A DNA stretch of 64,000 nucleotides, from contig NZ_OY776414.1 of NCBI RefSeq assembly GCF_963675585.1, forward strand, positions 2,335,001-2,399,000. The letters run 5' to 3'. The position numbers and the translations under genes were made by a program. The notes beneath the pieces are model-generated. The model did no database searches, had not been told where the DNA came from, and saw only the letters and a program-made list of their open reading frames with translations. The DNA comes from an uncultured Draconibacterium sp. GTDB taxonomy: Bacteria; Bacteroidota; Bacteroidia; Bacteroidales; Prolixibacteraceae. Positions 18,578 through 26,367 of the stretch are shown here, piece by piece. How positions within the stretch are numbered: the first letter of the stretch is position 1; every line of letters starts with the position of its first letter.

Positions 18578-19783
18578 TCATTCCAAACCAACTTCAACTA
18601 TCTTTTCAACTATATCTTTGGCGACTTCCACCTTACTTTTTAACTCAAAAACCTTCTGATTATTGTTTCTGTCGACAATAGTTATTTTATTCGTATCAAC
18701 ACCAAAACCAGCACCTTTGTCGTTTAACGAATTTAATACGATAAAGTCGAGGTTCTTTTTAAGCAGTTTTTTTTGTGCATTGGCTACTTCGTCGTTTGTT
18801 TCCAGGGCAAAACCAACCAAAACTTGTTTTTTAGTTTTTACCCGCCCCAATTCAGCAGCAATGTCTTTTGTGGGTTCCAGTTCAATGTTCCAGTTTTCTT
18901 TTCCGCGTTTTGTTTTTTGGTCTTCCGTTTTTACAGGTGTAAAATCGGCAACGGCAGCGCACATCACTGCAGCATCACAATTTTTAAACGCCGAAATTGA
19001 AGCAGCATACATTTCCTGTGCCGACACAACTTTCACCACATTTATATTTCGATTATTGGTGGATACCGATACCGGTCCTGACACCAAAGTAACCTGTGCT
19101 CCCTGTTTTGCTAATTCTTCGGCAATGGCATATCCCATTTTCCCCGATGAGTGGTTACCAATAAAACGTACAGGATCAATTTTTTCGTAAGTGGGGCCGG
19201 CAGTTACAAGAACCGTTTTATTCAGAAGTTTTTTTTTTCTTGAAAGTTGTTCTACTACAATTTCAAGTATTTTTTCGGGTTCTTCCATCCGGCCTTTTCC
19301 GGAAAGTCCACTGGCCAGCTCACCTTCTCCGGGTTCAACAATACTATTTCCATACTCCTTTAGTATCGAAATATTACGTTGAGTAGATGGGTGGGCAAAC
19401 ATATCGAGGTCCATTGCAGGTGCTACCAAAACCGGACATTTTGCCGAAAGATAAGTTGTTACCAGCATATTGTCGGCAATGCCATTGGCCATTTTACCAA
19501 TTGTGGTTGCTGTTGCGGGTGCAATTAGCATAATATCGGCCCACAATCCCAAATCAACATGGCTGTTCCATGAGCCATCGTTGGCTCCAAAAAACTCGCT
19601 AACAACGGGTTTGTTCGAAAGTGCAGACAAGGTAACCGGAGTTATAAACTCTTTTCCGGCCGGTGTAATTACCACCTGAACCTCGGCACCTTCCTTTATT
19701 AAAAGCCGAAGAAGCATTGCTGCTTTATAAGCTGCAATACTTCCCGTTATTCCAAGTATAATATTTTTCCCCTCAAGCCTCAT
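18578..19783 (-). CDS. coaBC: Bifunctional phosphopantothenoylcysteine decarboxylase/synthase CoaBC
   Basis: Makes 4'-phosphopantetheine for coenzyme A. The N-terminal flavin-dependent CoaC domain begins with GKNIILGITGSIAAYKA, contains the active-site region NSHVDLGLWAD and the variant APAMDLDMF of the PxMNxxMW motif. The CoaB domain begins near residue 190 with VLVTAGPTYEKIDPVRFIGN and the SSGKMG nucleotide motif, and ends with NKITIVDRNN and conserved K residues. It is 401 aa, the usual length. It lies 17 bases after rpoZ and overlaps the upstream-most start of the DUF4835 gene. Confidence 0.97.
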   Translation of the reverse strand: MRLEGKNIILGITGSIAAYKAAMLLRLLIKEGAEVQVVITPAGKEFITPVTLSALSNKPVVSEFFGANDGSWNSHVDLGLWADIMLIAPATATTIGKMANGIADNMLVTTYLSAKCPVLVAPAMDLDMFAHPSTQRNISILKEYGNSIVEPGEGELASGLSGKGRMEEPEKILEIVVEQLSRKKKLLNKTVLVTAGPTYEKIDPVRFIGNHSSGKMGYAIAEELAKQGAQVTLVSGPVSVSTNNRNINVVKVVSAQEMYAASISAFKNCDAAVMCAAVADFTPVKTEDQKTKRGKENWNIELEPTKDIAAELGRVKTKKQVLVGFALETNDEVANAQKKLLKKNLDFIVLNSLNDKGAGFGVDTNKITIVDRNNNQKVFELKSKVEVAKDIVEKIVEVGLE

Positions 19784-19800
19784 AAGGCATGACTATTTTT

Positions 19801-20136
19801 TTAGATGCGTTGTTTGTTTTCGCGCGCAGGGTTACGGTGATAAATTTCACCTTCTTTTAATTCTTCAAACGCAATTAAAGTTGGTTTTGGCAGGCGCTCG
19901 TAGAATTTAGAGATTTCAATTTGCTCTCTGTTTTCAAAAATTTCTTCAAGGTTGTCGGTGTACGAAGCAAACTCTTGTAATTTCTGATTAAGCTCTTCTT
20001 TCAGTTCCGACGAAATCTGATTTGCTCTTTTTGCTAAAAGCATAACAGTTTCATAAATATTCCCGGTTTCCTGAGTCAACACTTCCAAGTCGCGAGAAAT
20101 AGTCGACGGAGCTGCTTTTGTTTTCTTGTAATCCAT
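19801..20136 (-). CDS. rpoZ: RNA polymerase omega subunit, Bacteroidota type
   Basis: The 111-aa protein has the omega core GNIYETVMLLAKRANQIS, the helix that contacts the beta-prime subunit, followed by the lineage-specific C-terminal tail (FYERLPKPTLIAFEELKEGEIYHR) seen in Bacteroidota omega proteins. It promotes RNA polymerase assembly. The gene sits 3 bases after bamD and 17 before coaBC, the conserved order in this phylum. Confidence 0.9.
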   Translation of the reverse strand: MDYKKTKAAPSTISRDLEVLTQETGNIYETVMLLAKRANQISSELKEELNQKLQEFASYTDNLEEIFENREQIEISKFYERLPKPTLIAFEELKEGEIYHRNPARENKQRI

Positions 20137-20139
20137 ATT

Positions 20140-20979
20140 CTAATTTATATTTGTTTCTTCTTGTTGCTCTTGTTCTGCTTGATAATGCAAAATTTCTGAG
20201 GCTTTTTCGTAATACTTTTCTATCTCTTTTTTGTATTTACTATCCGGGAATTCATCTATAAAAGAAAAATACTCGTCAAGTGCACTCGAATACCTGCCTT
20301 CCTGTTTTTGAAAAATGCTTCGCGTTGCCAACAGGTATTTCGATTTTAACAACATATATTTTAAATCTTCCCGATATTTACTGTCAGGATATTTTTCCAA
20401 ACTATTGGTTAAAGCAACTACCGCCGCTTTAAAATTTTCGAAATCGTAATACAATTTAGCACTTAAATACGATTTAAACACCAACTTATCTTCCATTTCA
20501 TCGATTAAACGATTGGCCTCGTCAACTCTTTCGCTATAAGGATACAGGTTAATGTACAATTGCATTGCATCAATGGCTTCCTGAGTTACCTGTTGGTCGA
20601 GACGAGGTTTTGGCGATAACAAGTACGAACAGTACCCAATCATAAACTGTGCTTCTTCGGTATATTCGCTTCGTGGAAATTCTTTTACCAGTGAACGGAA
20701 ATAATGACCTGCCATTAAATAATCTTTCTGACCGATCATACTTTTTGCATAGTAGTAATATATTTTGTCGGCACGTGTAGTACCTCTATATATATTTACC
20801 AACTCTTTAAAGAGCGTTCCCGAACGAACGTATTCTCCATCTTCGTAATACTCAACAGCTTTCTTGTATTTGAATTCGTAATCGGTACTTTTTACAATTT
20901 TGTTGTAGTCTCCACAAGAGCTCAACACAAGTAAAATCAAAACAAATCCAATCCCCAAAAATCTCATTTTCATAAACAT
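20140..20979 (-). CDS. bamD: Outer membrane assembly lipoprotein BamD
   Basis: Component of the BAM complex that inserts beta-barrels. A signal peptide ends in VLSSC, followed by TPR units rich in aromatic residues (YYEDGEYVRSGTLFKELVNIYRG, LMAGHYFRSLVKEFPRSEY, AALD-type repeats) as in BamD/YfiO. The 279-aa length fits. Three in-frame ATGs (20979, 20973, 20967) all keep the signal peptide; a -7-like box at 20984-20991 would put the transcript start near 20977, so one of the two later ATGs may be the real start. First gene of the conserved five-gene run. Confidence 0.92.
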   Translation of the reverse strand: MFMKMRFLGIGFVLILLVLSSCGDYNKIVKSTDYEFKYKKAVEYYEDGEYVRSGTLFKELVNIYRGTTRADKIYYYYAKSMIGQKDYLMAGHYFRSLVKEFPRSEYTEEAQFMIGYCSYLLSPKPRLDQQVTQEAIDAMQLYINLYPYSERVDEANRLIDEMEDKLVFKSYLSAKLYYDFENFKAAVVALTNSLEKYPDSKYREDLKYMLLKSKYLLATRSIFQKQEGRYSSALDEYFSFIDEFPDSKYKKEIEKYYEKASEILHYQAEQEQQEETNIN

Positions 20980-20983
20980 GGCG

Positions 20984-20991
20984 CAAAAATA
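20984..20991 (-). promoter_or_regulatory. Possible -7 promoter element for bamD
   Basis: On the minus strand the bases read TATTTTTG, an exact TAnnTTTG match. The -33 position has GTTT instead of TTTG. It lies so close to the first bamD ATG that the mRNA would be nearly leaderless or start at a downstream ATG. Confidence 0.4.
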
Positions 20992-21170
20992 TACTTTTTT
21001 TAGTTATCTGAAACTATATGAACATCAAAATTTAATAAGCGATGCCGAATTAACATTTACATCTATTGTATTCATTTTTAACTCCATAGAACTTCTTTCA
21101 ATTATTTATCGCTTGTGAATATACTATTGATTTGCAATGTTAAGTTAATCGCTTAGTATTATTTAACACA

Positions 21171-21201
21171 TTTGCTGAGATTTTAAAAAAGTTTACATTT
21201 G
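21171..21201 (+). promoter_or_regulatory. Bacteroidota consensus promoter of the alpha-oxoamine synthase gene
   Basis: TTTG at 21171-21174 and TACATTTG at 21194-21201 are separated by exactly 19 bases, the full TTTG-N19-TAnnTTTG pattern used by the main sigma factor in this phylum. Transcription should start near 21208, giving a leader of under 30 bases before the GTG start at 21235. Confidence 0.8.
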
Positions 21202-21234
21202 CAGCTGATTATTAAAACATAAAATCGAATAAAC

Positions 21235-22497
21235 GTGGATATATTTGCAAAATTCAGAGAAAACAAGGGCGATATCGGAAAATGGATGGATCAGATTCAT
21301 GGTTATTTTGCATTTCCAAAACTGGAAGGCGAAATTTCAGCTCGCATGAATTTCCGTGGCAAAGAAGTATTAACCTGGAGTTTAAACAACTATTTGGGTT
21401 TGGGTAACCATCCTGAAGTTAGAAAAGCAGATGCTGAAGCAGCTGAACAATACGGTATGGCTTATCCAATGGGAGCCCGTATGATGTCGGGGCAAACAGT
21501 TAAGCACGAGCAATTGGAACGCGAACTGGCCGCCTTCGAGAAGAAAGAAGATGCTTTCTTGTTGAATTACGGTTACCAGGGTATGGTTTCAATTATTGAT
21601 GCTATTGCAAGCCGCCGCGATGTGATTGTATACGATTCGGAAGCTCACGCTTGTATTATGGATGGAGTTTTCCTTCATAAAGCAAAAGGGGGAAAAAGTT
21701 TTGTTTATTCACACAACGACATGGACAAATGTCGCAAAATGTTAGGTTTTGCAACAAAACGTGCTGCCGAAACCGGTGGTGGTATCCTTGTTATTACAGA
21801 AGGTGTTTTCGGAATGACTGGCCAGGTTGGTAAACTTGACGAAATTGTTGCTCTGAAAAAAGATTTTGATTTCCGTTTGTTGGTTGACGATGCACATGGT
21901 TTTGGAACATTCGGTCCAACTGGTGCAGGTGCTGCCGAACATTTTGGAGTACAAGAGCAAGTTGATTTGTACTTTGGTACATTTGCAAAGGCGATGGCCG
22001 GAATTGGAGGTTTTGTTGCCTGCGACCGCGACATTTGCTACTACCTGCGTTACAACATGCGTTCTCAAACATTTGCTAAGTCGTTACCAATGGCAATGAC
22101 AATTGGTGCTTTAAAACGTTTAGACATGATTCGCACACAACCGGAATTGCGCGAAAGATTGTGGACAATTGTTAATGCACTGCAAAAAGGATTAAAAGAA
22201 GCAGGTTTCGATCTTGGAAAAACAAATACACAGGTAACTCCGGTTTACATGAAAGGTGGAGAAGCAGAAGCTACTCAAATGGTTTATGACCTTCGCGAAA
22301 ATTATGGTATTTTCTGTTCGATGGTTGTTTACCCTGTTATTCCAAAAGGTGAAATTCTTTTACGTTTAATTCCAACTGCAATGCACGAATTATCGGATGT
22401 TGAATACACATTAAAAGCATTCAAAGAAGTAAAAGTAAAACTGGAAGCCGGTAAATACAAAAGTGAAACACTTGCCAAAGTTGATGTTGATAAATAA
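21235..22497 (+). CDS. Alpha-oxoamine synthase family PLP enzyme
   Basis: Condenses an amino acid with an acyl-CoA with loss of CO2 or CoA; family members are glycine C-acetyltransferase, 8-amino-7-oxononanoate synthase and serine palmitoyltransferase. Motifs: NNYLGLGNHPEV, GARMMSGQT, the PLP-contact EGVFGMTG, VDDAHGFGTFG (Asp and His for the cofactor) and the PLP-lysine in YFGTFAKAMAG. The 420-aa length with this N-terminus (DIFAKFRENKGDIGKWMDQ) is a Bacteroidota subgroup. Bacteroidota make sphingolipids, so serine palmitoyltransferase is possible, but the sequence alone does not settle it against glycine acetyltransferase. The start is GTG at 21235, just after a consensus promoter. Confidence 0.85.
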   Translation: MDIFAKFRENKGDIGKWMDQIHGYFAFPKLEGEISARMNFRGKEVLTWSLNNYLGLGNHPEVRKADAEAAEQYGMAYPMGARMMSGQTVKHEQLERELAAFEKKEDAFLLNYGYQGMVSIIDAIASRRDVIVYDSEAHACIMDGVFLHKAKGGKSFVYSHNDMDKCRKMLGFATKRAAETGGGILVITEGVFGMTGQVGKLDEIVALKKDFDFRLLVDDAHGFGTFGPTGAGAAEHFGVQEQVDLYFGTFAKAMAGIGGFVACDRDICYYLRYNMRSQTFAKSLPMAMTIGALKRLDMIRTQPELRERLWTIVNALQKGLKEAGFDLGKTNTQVTPVYMKGGEAEATQMVYDLRENYGIFCSMVVYPVIPKGEILLRLIPTAMHELSDVEYTLKAFKEVKVKLEAGKYKSETLAKVDVDK

Positions 22498-22506
22498 TCA
22501 ATACAC

Positions 22507-22531
22507 TGACTAGTCCTAAATAAGCGTTACA
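22507..22531. repeat. IS terminal inverted repeat, orfB side (right end)
   Basis: TGACTAGTCCTAAATAAGCG followed by TTACA. It pairs with 23873-23897 at 20 of 25 positions; the last ten bases, AGCGTTACA included, match exactly. Confidence 0.9.
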
Positions 22532-22536
22532 GATTA

Positions 22537-23475
22537 TTAGACTAAGTTAATAGATTCACAACCCGTTTCAAAGCTAGCTTTGAAACGGGTTGTTTTTTTA
22601 TAGCTTTTTATTTTAACGGTATCTTGTTTGTGCATTTGCTCTGGTGTAAGCATTTCGCAAGACCAGTGAGGTCGTTTGGTATTATAAATTTCAATACTGT
22701 TTTTTACTAATTCTTTCATTACCGGTAGTTTCACCCGATAGTCTTCAAGCATAAATTCCTGTTTCAATATCCCATTAATACGTTCTGCAACGGCATTTGC
22801 GTACGGATCGTAAGATTCTGTCATACTACATTTTACCTTTCGTTCTGCAAGAACTTTCTGGTAGTCATCGCAACAATACTGAAGCCCCCGATCTGAGTGA
22901 TGTATCAAAGTGTTTGTCTTGTAAGTCCGGCCTTTTAGACCTTTTTTTAGTGCACGTATTGCTCCATCGGCGCTAAGAGAAACAGATACATCATGTCCGA
23001 CTATTTTTTTCGAATAGGCATCGGTTACCAGGGCCAGGTATTGTTGATTCTCTCGGTTTCCAATATAAGTAATATCAGCTACCCAAACCTGTTCCGGCTT
23101 TGACGGAACAAGTTCTGCTATCAGATTTTTGTGTTTATGAAAGCGGTGGTGTGAATCTGTCGTTTTCCGATAACTTCTTGCTGGTTTTATCAGCAGGTGA
23201 TTTGCTCTGAGAATCGAAAACAACCTATCTCTGCCTATTCCAATTTCATTTAGCCGATCCCGCAATAAATAGTAAAGCTTGCGTGTGCCAAGGCGTGGCA
23301 TCTCATTCCTTATTTCATGTACCATGGCAACAACTTGTATGGCTGTTGCCTGCTTGCGCTTTACCGATTGAATACTGCGATAATAAACCTGTCTGCTAAC
23401 CCCGAACAAGTCACAGGCAGAAACTATTGTTTCTTTTCCTTCTTGTCGGCTGAAGTCGACTGTTCGGGTGAGCAT
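22537..23475 (-). CDS. IS3-family transposase OrfB (DDE integrase domain)
   Basis: Catalytic half of the transposase. An N-terminal HTH_21-type region (CDLFGVSRQVYYR) precedes an rve integrase core with the DDE triad in WVADITYIG, HHSDRGLQY and NAVAERINGILKQE. The 312-aa length is complete. The frame is -1 relative to orfA and its first ATG lies just after the A7 site, so the active enzyme is probably the OrfAB fusion. The last codons overlap a perfect 36-bp palindrome. Confidence 0.95.
   Translation of the reverse strand: MLTRTVDFSRQEGKETIVSACDLFGVSRQVYYRSIQSVKRKQATAIQVVAMVHEIRNEMPRLGTRKLYYLLRDRLNEIGIGRDRLFSILRANHLLIKPARSYRKTTDSHHRFHKHKNLIAELVPSKPEQVWVADITYIGNRENQQYLALVTDAYSKKIVGHDVSVSLSADGAIRALKKGLKGRTYKTNTLIHHSDRGLQYCCDDYQKVLAERKVKCSMTESYDPYANAVAERINGILKQEFMLEDYRVKLPVMKELVKNSIEIYNTKRPHWSCEMLTPEQMHKQDTVKIKSYKKTTRFKASFETGCESINLV
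22558..22599 (+). terminator. Perfect 36-bp palindrome plus T run inside the IS end
   Basis: Bases 22558-22593 are a perfect palindrome centred on GCTAGC, followed by T7 on the plus strand. Read that way it is a strong terminator-like hairpin facing transcripts that enter the IS from the alpha-oxoamine synthase gene. On the minus strand the same bases encode the C-terminal residues FKASFETG of OrfB. Confidence 0.75.
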
Positions 23476-23858
23476 TTTTTTCGGATCGGGATGTTGAACT
23501 CTTTCTCGGCCAGATCAATCATCATGTCAAACAGAACTGCCTTGCGGTCAGCCCGGTCCACTTGATGCTCTAAAAAGGCTTTTTGTTTTTCCAGCAGTTT
23601 TACCCTGGCTTCAAGTTCAAGAATTTTTTGTTCCTGGCTCTTAGGCATATTCGATGGTGTTTGATTTTCCCAATCAAAGGTACCATATTTTCTGAGCCAT
23701 TTGAGAATGGTGCCATGCCCCTGAATACCATAGCGCTTCATCGCACTCGTTGGACTTAATTCGCCGTTCTCAATTTCTGCAACAACTCGCAATTTAAAGG
23801 ACATCGAATAGTCCTTTTGTGTGCGCTTAACATACTGTGAATGTTTTATTTCTGCCAT
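23424..23858 (-). CDS. IS3-family transposase OrfA
   Basis: The 144-aa protein has an N-terminal helix-turn-helix (FKLRVVAEIENGELSPTSAM, then KRYGIQGHGTILKWLRKYG) that binds the inverted repeats, and a leucine-zipper coiled coil (KILELEARVKLLEKQKAFLE) for multimerisation. Its C-terminus runs through the A7 site and ends 52 bases into the orfB overlap. Alone it acts as a regulator in related elements. Confidence 0.92.
   Translation of the reverse strand: MAEIKHSQYVKRTQKDYSMSFKLRVVAEIENGELSPTSAMKRYGIQGHGTILKWLRKYGTFDWENQTPSNMPKSQEQKILELEARVKLLEKQKAFLEHQVDRADRKAVLFDMMIDLAEKEFNIPIRKKCSPEQSTSADKKEKKQ
23475..23481 (-). other. Programmed -1 frameshift site (A AAA AAA)
   Basis: In the orfA frame the codons read CGA AAA AAA TGC, so the heptamer A AAA AAA is in the correct phase for tandem -1 slippage into the orfB frame. 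The shift gives ...RKKMLTRTV and joins both halves into one OrfAB protein. Confidence 0.8.
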
Positions 23859-23872
23859 ATCATTACTTTTTG

Positions 23873-23897
23873 TGTAACGCTATTTCAGGACGAGACA
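23873..23897. repeat. IS terminal inverted repeat, orfA side (left end)
   Basis: On the minus strand the first bases are TGTCTCGTCCTGAAATAGCG, then TTACA. It lies upstream of orfA and is followed on the plus strand by the CAC duplication. Confidence 0.9.
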
Positions 23898-23970
23898 CAC
23901 AATTATATAAAAAAGGGAGCCGACTGGTTCCCTTTTTTTTATGCGATTTTTTGAATTCGAACGGTATGAA

Positions 23971-25485
23971 TTAAACTTCATCCAATCCCCAACCAGCCCT
24001 GTATTCGCGTGTCAGGTATTTGTTTACTTCCGAAGTATTTGTAACCTGCCGTTTTACCGAATCGTATTTCAAATTTTTATTCGACCGGAGTGCTGCAGAG
24101 TACAAATTTACAGCTTCAGTAATTGGCCACGCTTCTCTGAAACTACCTGCTGTTTGCTTACCGGCTTTTACGGCATCAACAAAACGTTGCACACCAGATT
24201 CTCGTTCATAAGAAACATTTTTGTTTAGTTCTTCGGCTAACTTTAAATCTCCTGAAACAACATAAGGATCTTTCAGCATAAACGGCGACATAATTATTCC
24301 CTTGCTTCCAACAAACATCAATCCTTCCTGCGGTAATTCATGATCTTGCTGAATAAGTGCTTCAGGAACAGCTGGTCGTATTCCACCATCGTACCAGATT
24401 AAATCAACTGCCGGACGCCAGCTGTTTTTTGGATACTTAAACCTGCACGAACTGGCATATGGAAATGCATAATCGTTATTTAACCGGTAAGCAGTTGCTT
24501 TATCGGTTAAACCACAAACATGGCTTCGCTGAGGTTCAATAAAGTAAGGATTTTCCAATTCCAGACCTCTAAACACGGTCCACAAGCTGTAGTGTCCCAT
24601 GTCGGCCATTGCACCTCCTCCAAAGTCGTACCAACCTCGAAATACCATATTGGTGTAATTGGGATGATAAGGACGCGCAGCCTCAGGTCCCAGCCATAAA
24701 TCCCAATCGAAACCATTTGGCAATTTTGGTTGCTCTGCAGGCATCTCTGCATATTGTGGCCAAACCGGCCGGTTCGACCAGTTGTGTACTTCCTTCAACT
24801 CACCAATTACGCCACCTTTAATCCACGCCAAAACCTGCTCCATCGATCCATTGCTTTCCCAAGGAATTAAATGGCTTGTTACATCCGATTTTTTTGCCAT
24901 TTCAATCACCTTAAAACCTTCCTCCAAACGATTGGCAATTGGCTTGTGCATGGTAAGATGTATTCCTCTTTTTATGGCAGCTGTAGCCATTACACCATGC
25001 AAATGGTCGGTAGCCATAATTTTTACTGCATCAATATTTTTGTTTGTTTCAAACATTTCGCGAAAATCGGTATAGGCAGCACAACCTTTATAATTACCGT
25101 TTTTTGCTACTCTTGAATAATAAGATTCAACAATATCTTTCCCGTTATTCAGTCCCCCTGGAATTTTGCCATCACCTCCCGGATTCCAATTTTTATCATC
25201 AATACAATTTTGTAAGGAGTTTAATAGTCCTTTCGGGCTCCAGTCATAATATCCAACTGCTTCCCTTTGCGGATCACAAACGGCTACAATCTGAACTCCG
25301 GGATTTTTAATCAGATCGGGCAATTCGCGCAATCCTTGAGTCCCACATCCAATGTACGCCATATTGATTTTATCACTTGGGGCAATATTTTTACCACCAA
25401 GCACTGAAGAAGGTACAATGGTTAATCCAACTGCAGCAGTTGAAACACCACCAATAAATGTTCTACGATCAATTGTTGATTTCAT
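23971..25485 (-). CDS. Gfo/Idh/MocA family oxidoreductase with Tat signal (long form)
   Basis: The second exported oxidoreductase of the window (504 aa). The Tat signal is DRRTFIGGVSTAAVGLTIV, the Rossmann motif is MAYIGCGTQG, the family motif MATDHLHGVM takes the place of ATPDHWHA and MHKPIANR takes the place of EKP, keeping the lysine. The glycine-rich DFGGGAMADMGHYSLW belongs to the substrate domain. It shares direction with the DUF1080 lipoprotein and the CE15-like esterase upstream, which suggests a small carbohydrate-degradation unit. Exported relatives oxidise glycosides to 3-keto forms in partnership with DUF1080 proteins; the exact substrate cannot be told here. Confidence 0.92.
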   Translation of the reverse strand: MKSTIDRRTFIGGVSTAAVGLTIVPSSVLGGKNIAPSDKINMAYIGCGTQGLRELPDLIKNPGVQIVAVCDPQREAVGYYDWSPKGLLNSLQNCIDDKNWNPGGDGKIPGGLNNGKDIVESYYSRVAKNGNYKGCAAYTDFREMFETNKNIDAVKIMATDHLHGVMATAAIKRGIHLTMHKPIANRLEEGFKVIEMAKKSDVTSHLIPWESNGSMEQVLAWIKGGVIGELKEVHNWSNRPVWPQYAEMPAEQPKLPNGFDWDLWLGPEAARPYHPNYTNMVFRGWYDFGGGAMADMGHYSLWTVFRGLELENPYFIEPQRSHVCGLTDKATAYRLNNDYAFPYASSCRFKYPKNSWRPAVDLIWYDGGIRPAVPEALIQQDHELPQEGLMFVGSKGIIMSPFMLKDPYVVSGDLKLAEELNKNVSYERESGVQRFVDAVKAGKQTAGSFREAWPITEAVNLYSAALRSNKNLKYDSVKRQVTNTSEVNKYLTREYRAGWGLDEV

Positions 25486-25588
25486 AATTATAGGTTTAGT
25501 TTATAGCTTGCTTTAAAGTTAGGTTTTAGAAATTGAATAAAAAATAAAAAGTTGTGTCCGACAGCATGGCATTCTGAGCCAGAAAGAA

Positions 25589-26287
25589 TTATTGAACCGG
25601 CGTAGATTGAGAAATTGGAGTCAGATCTATTTTTCGAAATTCAACTTCTGAACCCTCTGCCTGAATGGCAATCCGGCCTTTTGTTGCACTACAATTGTAC
25701 CCGTAATTTACCAGGTCGTTGTTTACCCACACTTTTATGGTATCGGCAACACACTCCACCACCATATTATTCCATTCTCCAAGTGGTTTTTCCGAATCAT
25801 CGGTCAAATTTAAAATCCTGCGTTTTTTCCCTTCTGTAATTCCCCACTCCTCTTTTGGGCCACGTCTTTCTAACATGTTTGGCACTTCAATGTCTTCAAC
25901 AATGCACCAAAAGTCACCGGCGTCGGTATGCTGCATTTGAACCTCCATCGATTTCGGGAACATTTCGTATAATGCTCTTGGAGTGGTGGCATGAACAAGA
26001 ACACCACAATTTCCGGGCGTTCCGGCAAATCGGTATTCTACTTCAAGTCGGTAATTCTGAAAAACGGAATCGCTTATTAAGTGCCCGCGCGGATCGCCCA
26101 AACTTACAAGCAGCGAATCGCGAATTATAAATGATTTTGTTGTATCCGGATTTTCATCGGCTGCGGGAACATCGGCATACCAGCCTTCCAAATCGTGCCC
26201 ATTAAACAGATGCTGTGTAGTGGGTACTTTCGTGGTACAGGCTGCAATAAATACAAAAACAATTGGAATGAATACAGAAAATTTCAT
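25589..26287 (-). CDS. DUF1080 (3-keto-disaccharide hydrolase) lipoprotein
   Basis: The signal peptide ends in the lipobox FIAAC. The mature part is a concanavalin-like beta-sandwich of the DUF1080 family: it opens with LFNGHDLEGWYADV, continues with FQNYRLEVEYRF, GNCGVLVHA, the SMEVQMQHTDAGDFWCI strand and ends with VWVNNDLVNYG and GRIAIQAEGSEVEFRKI. Members cleave 3-keto-glycosides by a hydrolase/lyase route. It is 103 bases upstream of the oxidoreductase in the same direction, which fits a two-step pathway of oxidation at C3 and cleavage. Confidence 0.9.
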   Translation of the reverse strand: MKFSVFIPIVFVFIAACTTKVPTTQHLFNGHDLEGWYADVPAADENPDTTKSFIIRDSLLVSLGDPRGHLISDSVFQNYRLEVEYRFAGTPGNCGVLVHATTPRALYEMFPKSMEVQMQHTDAGDFWCIVEDIEVPNMLERRGPKEEWGITEGKKRRILNLTDDSEKPLGEWNNMVVECVADTIKVWVNNDLVNYGYNCSATKGRIAIQAEGSEVEFRKIDLTPISQSTPVQ

Positions 26288-26367
26288 AAGTCAAAAATTT
26301 ATATCTCATTAAAAATAAGCTATTTCATTTAAAACCTTATGAAAAAATTGATCTAAAAAAATGTAAT

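Larger units (their letters stand above)
22507..23897 (-). mobile_element. Intact IS3-family insertion sequence (1391 bp)
   Basis: The ends are 25-bp imperfect inverted repeats beginning TG and ending CA, with 20 of 25 positions matching. The element is flanked on both sides by CAC (22504-22506 and 23898-23900), a 3-bp target duplication as expected for this family. Inside are overlapping orfA and orfB on the minus strand with an A7 frameshift site. All reading frames and the DDE residues are intact, so it looks recently inserted and possibly active. It landed 9 bases past the stop of the alpha-oxoamine synthase gene. Confidence 0.93.

Noticed and set aside
18545-18581. Longer N-terminus for the DUF4835 protein
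   Set aside because: The ATGA overlap with coaBC is attractive, but the extra residues precede a complete signal peptide that starts at 18545; kept only as an alternative.
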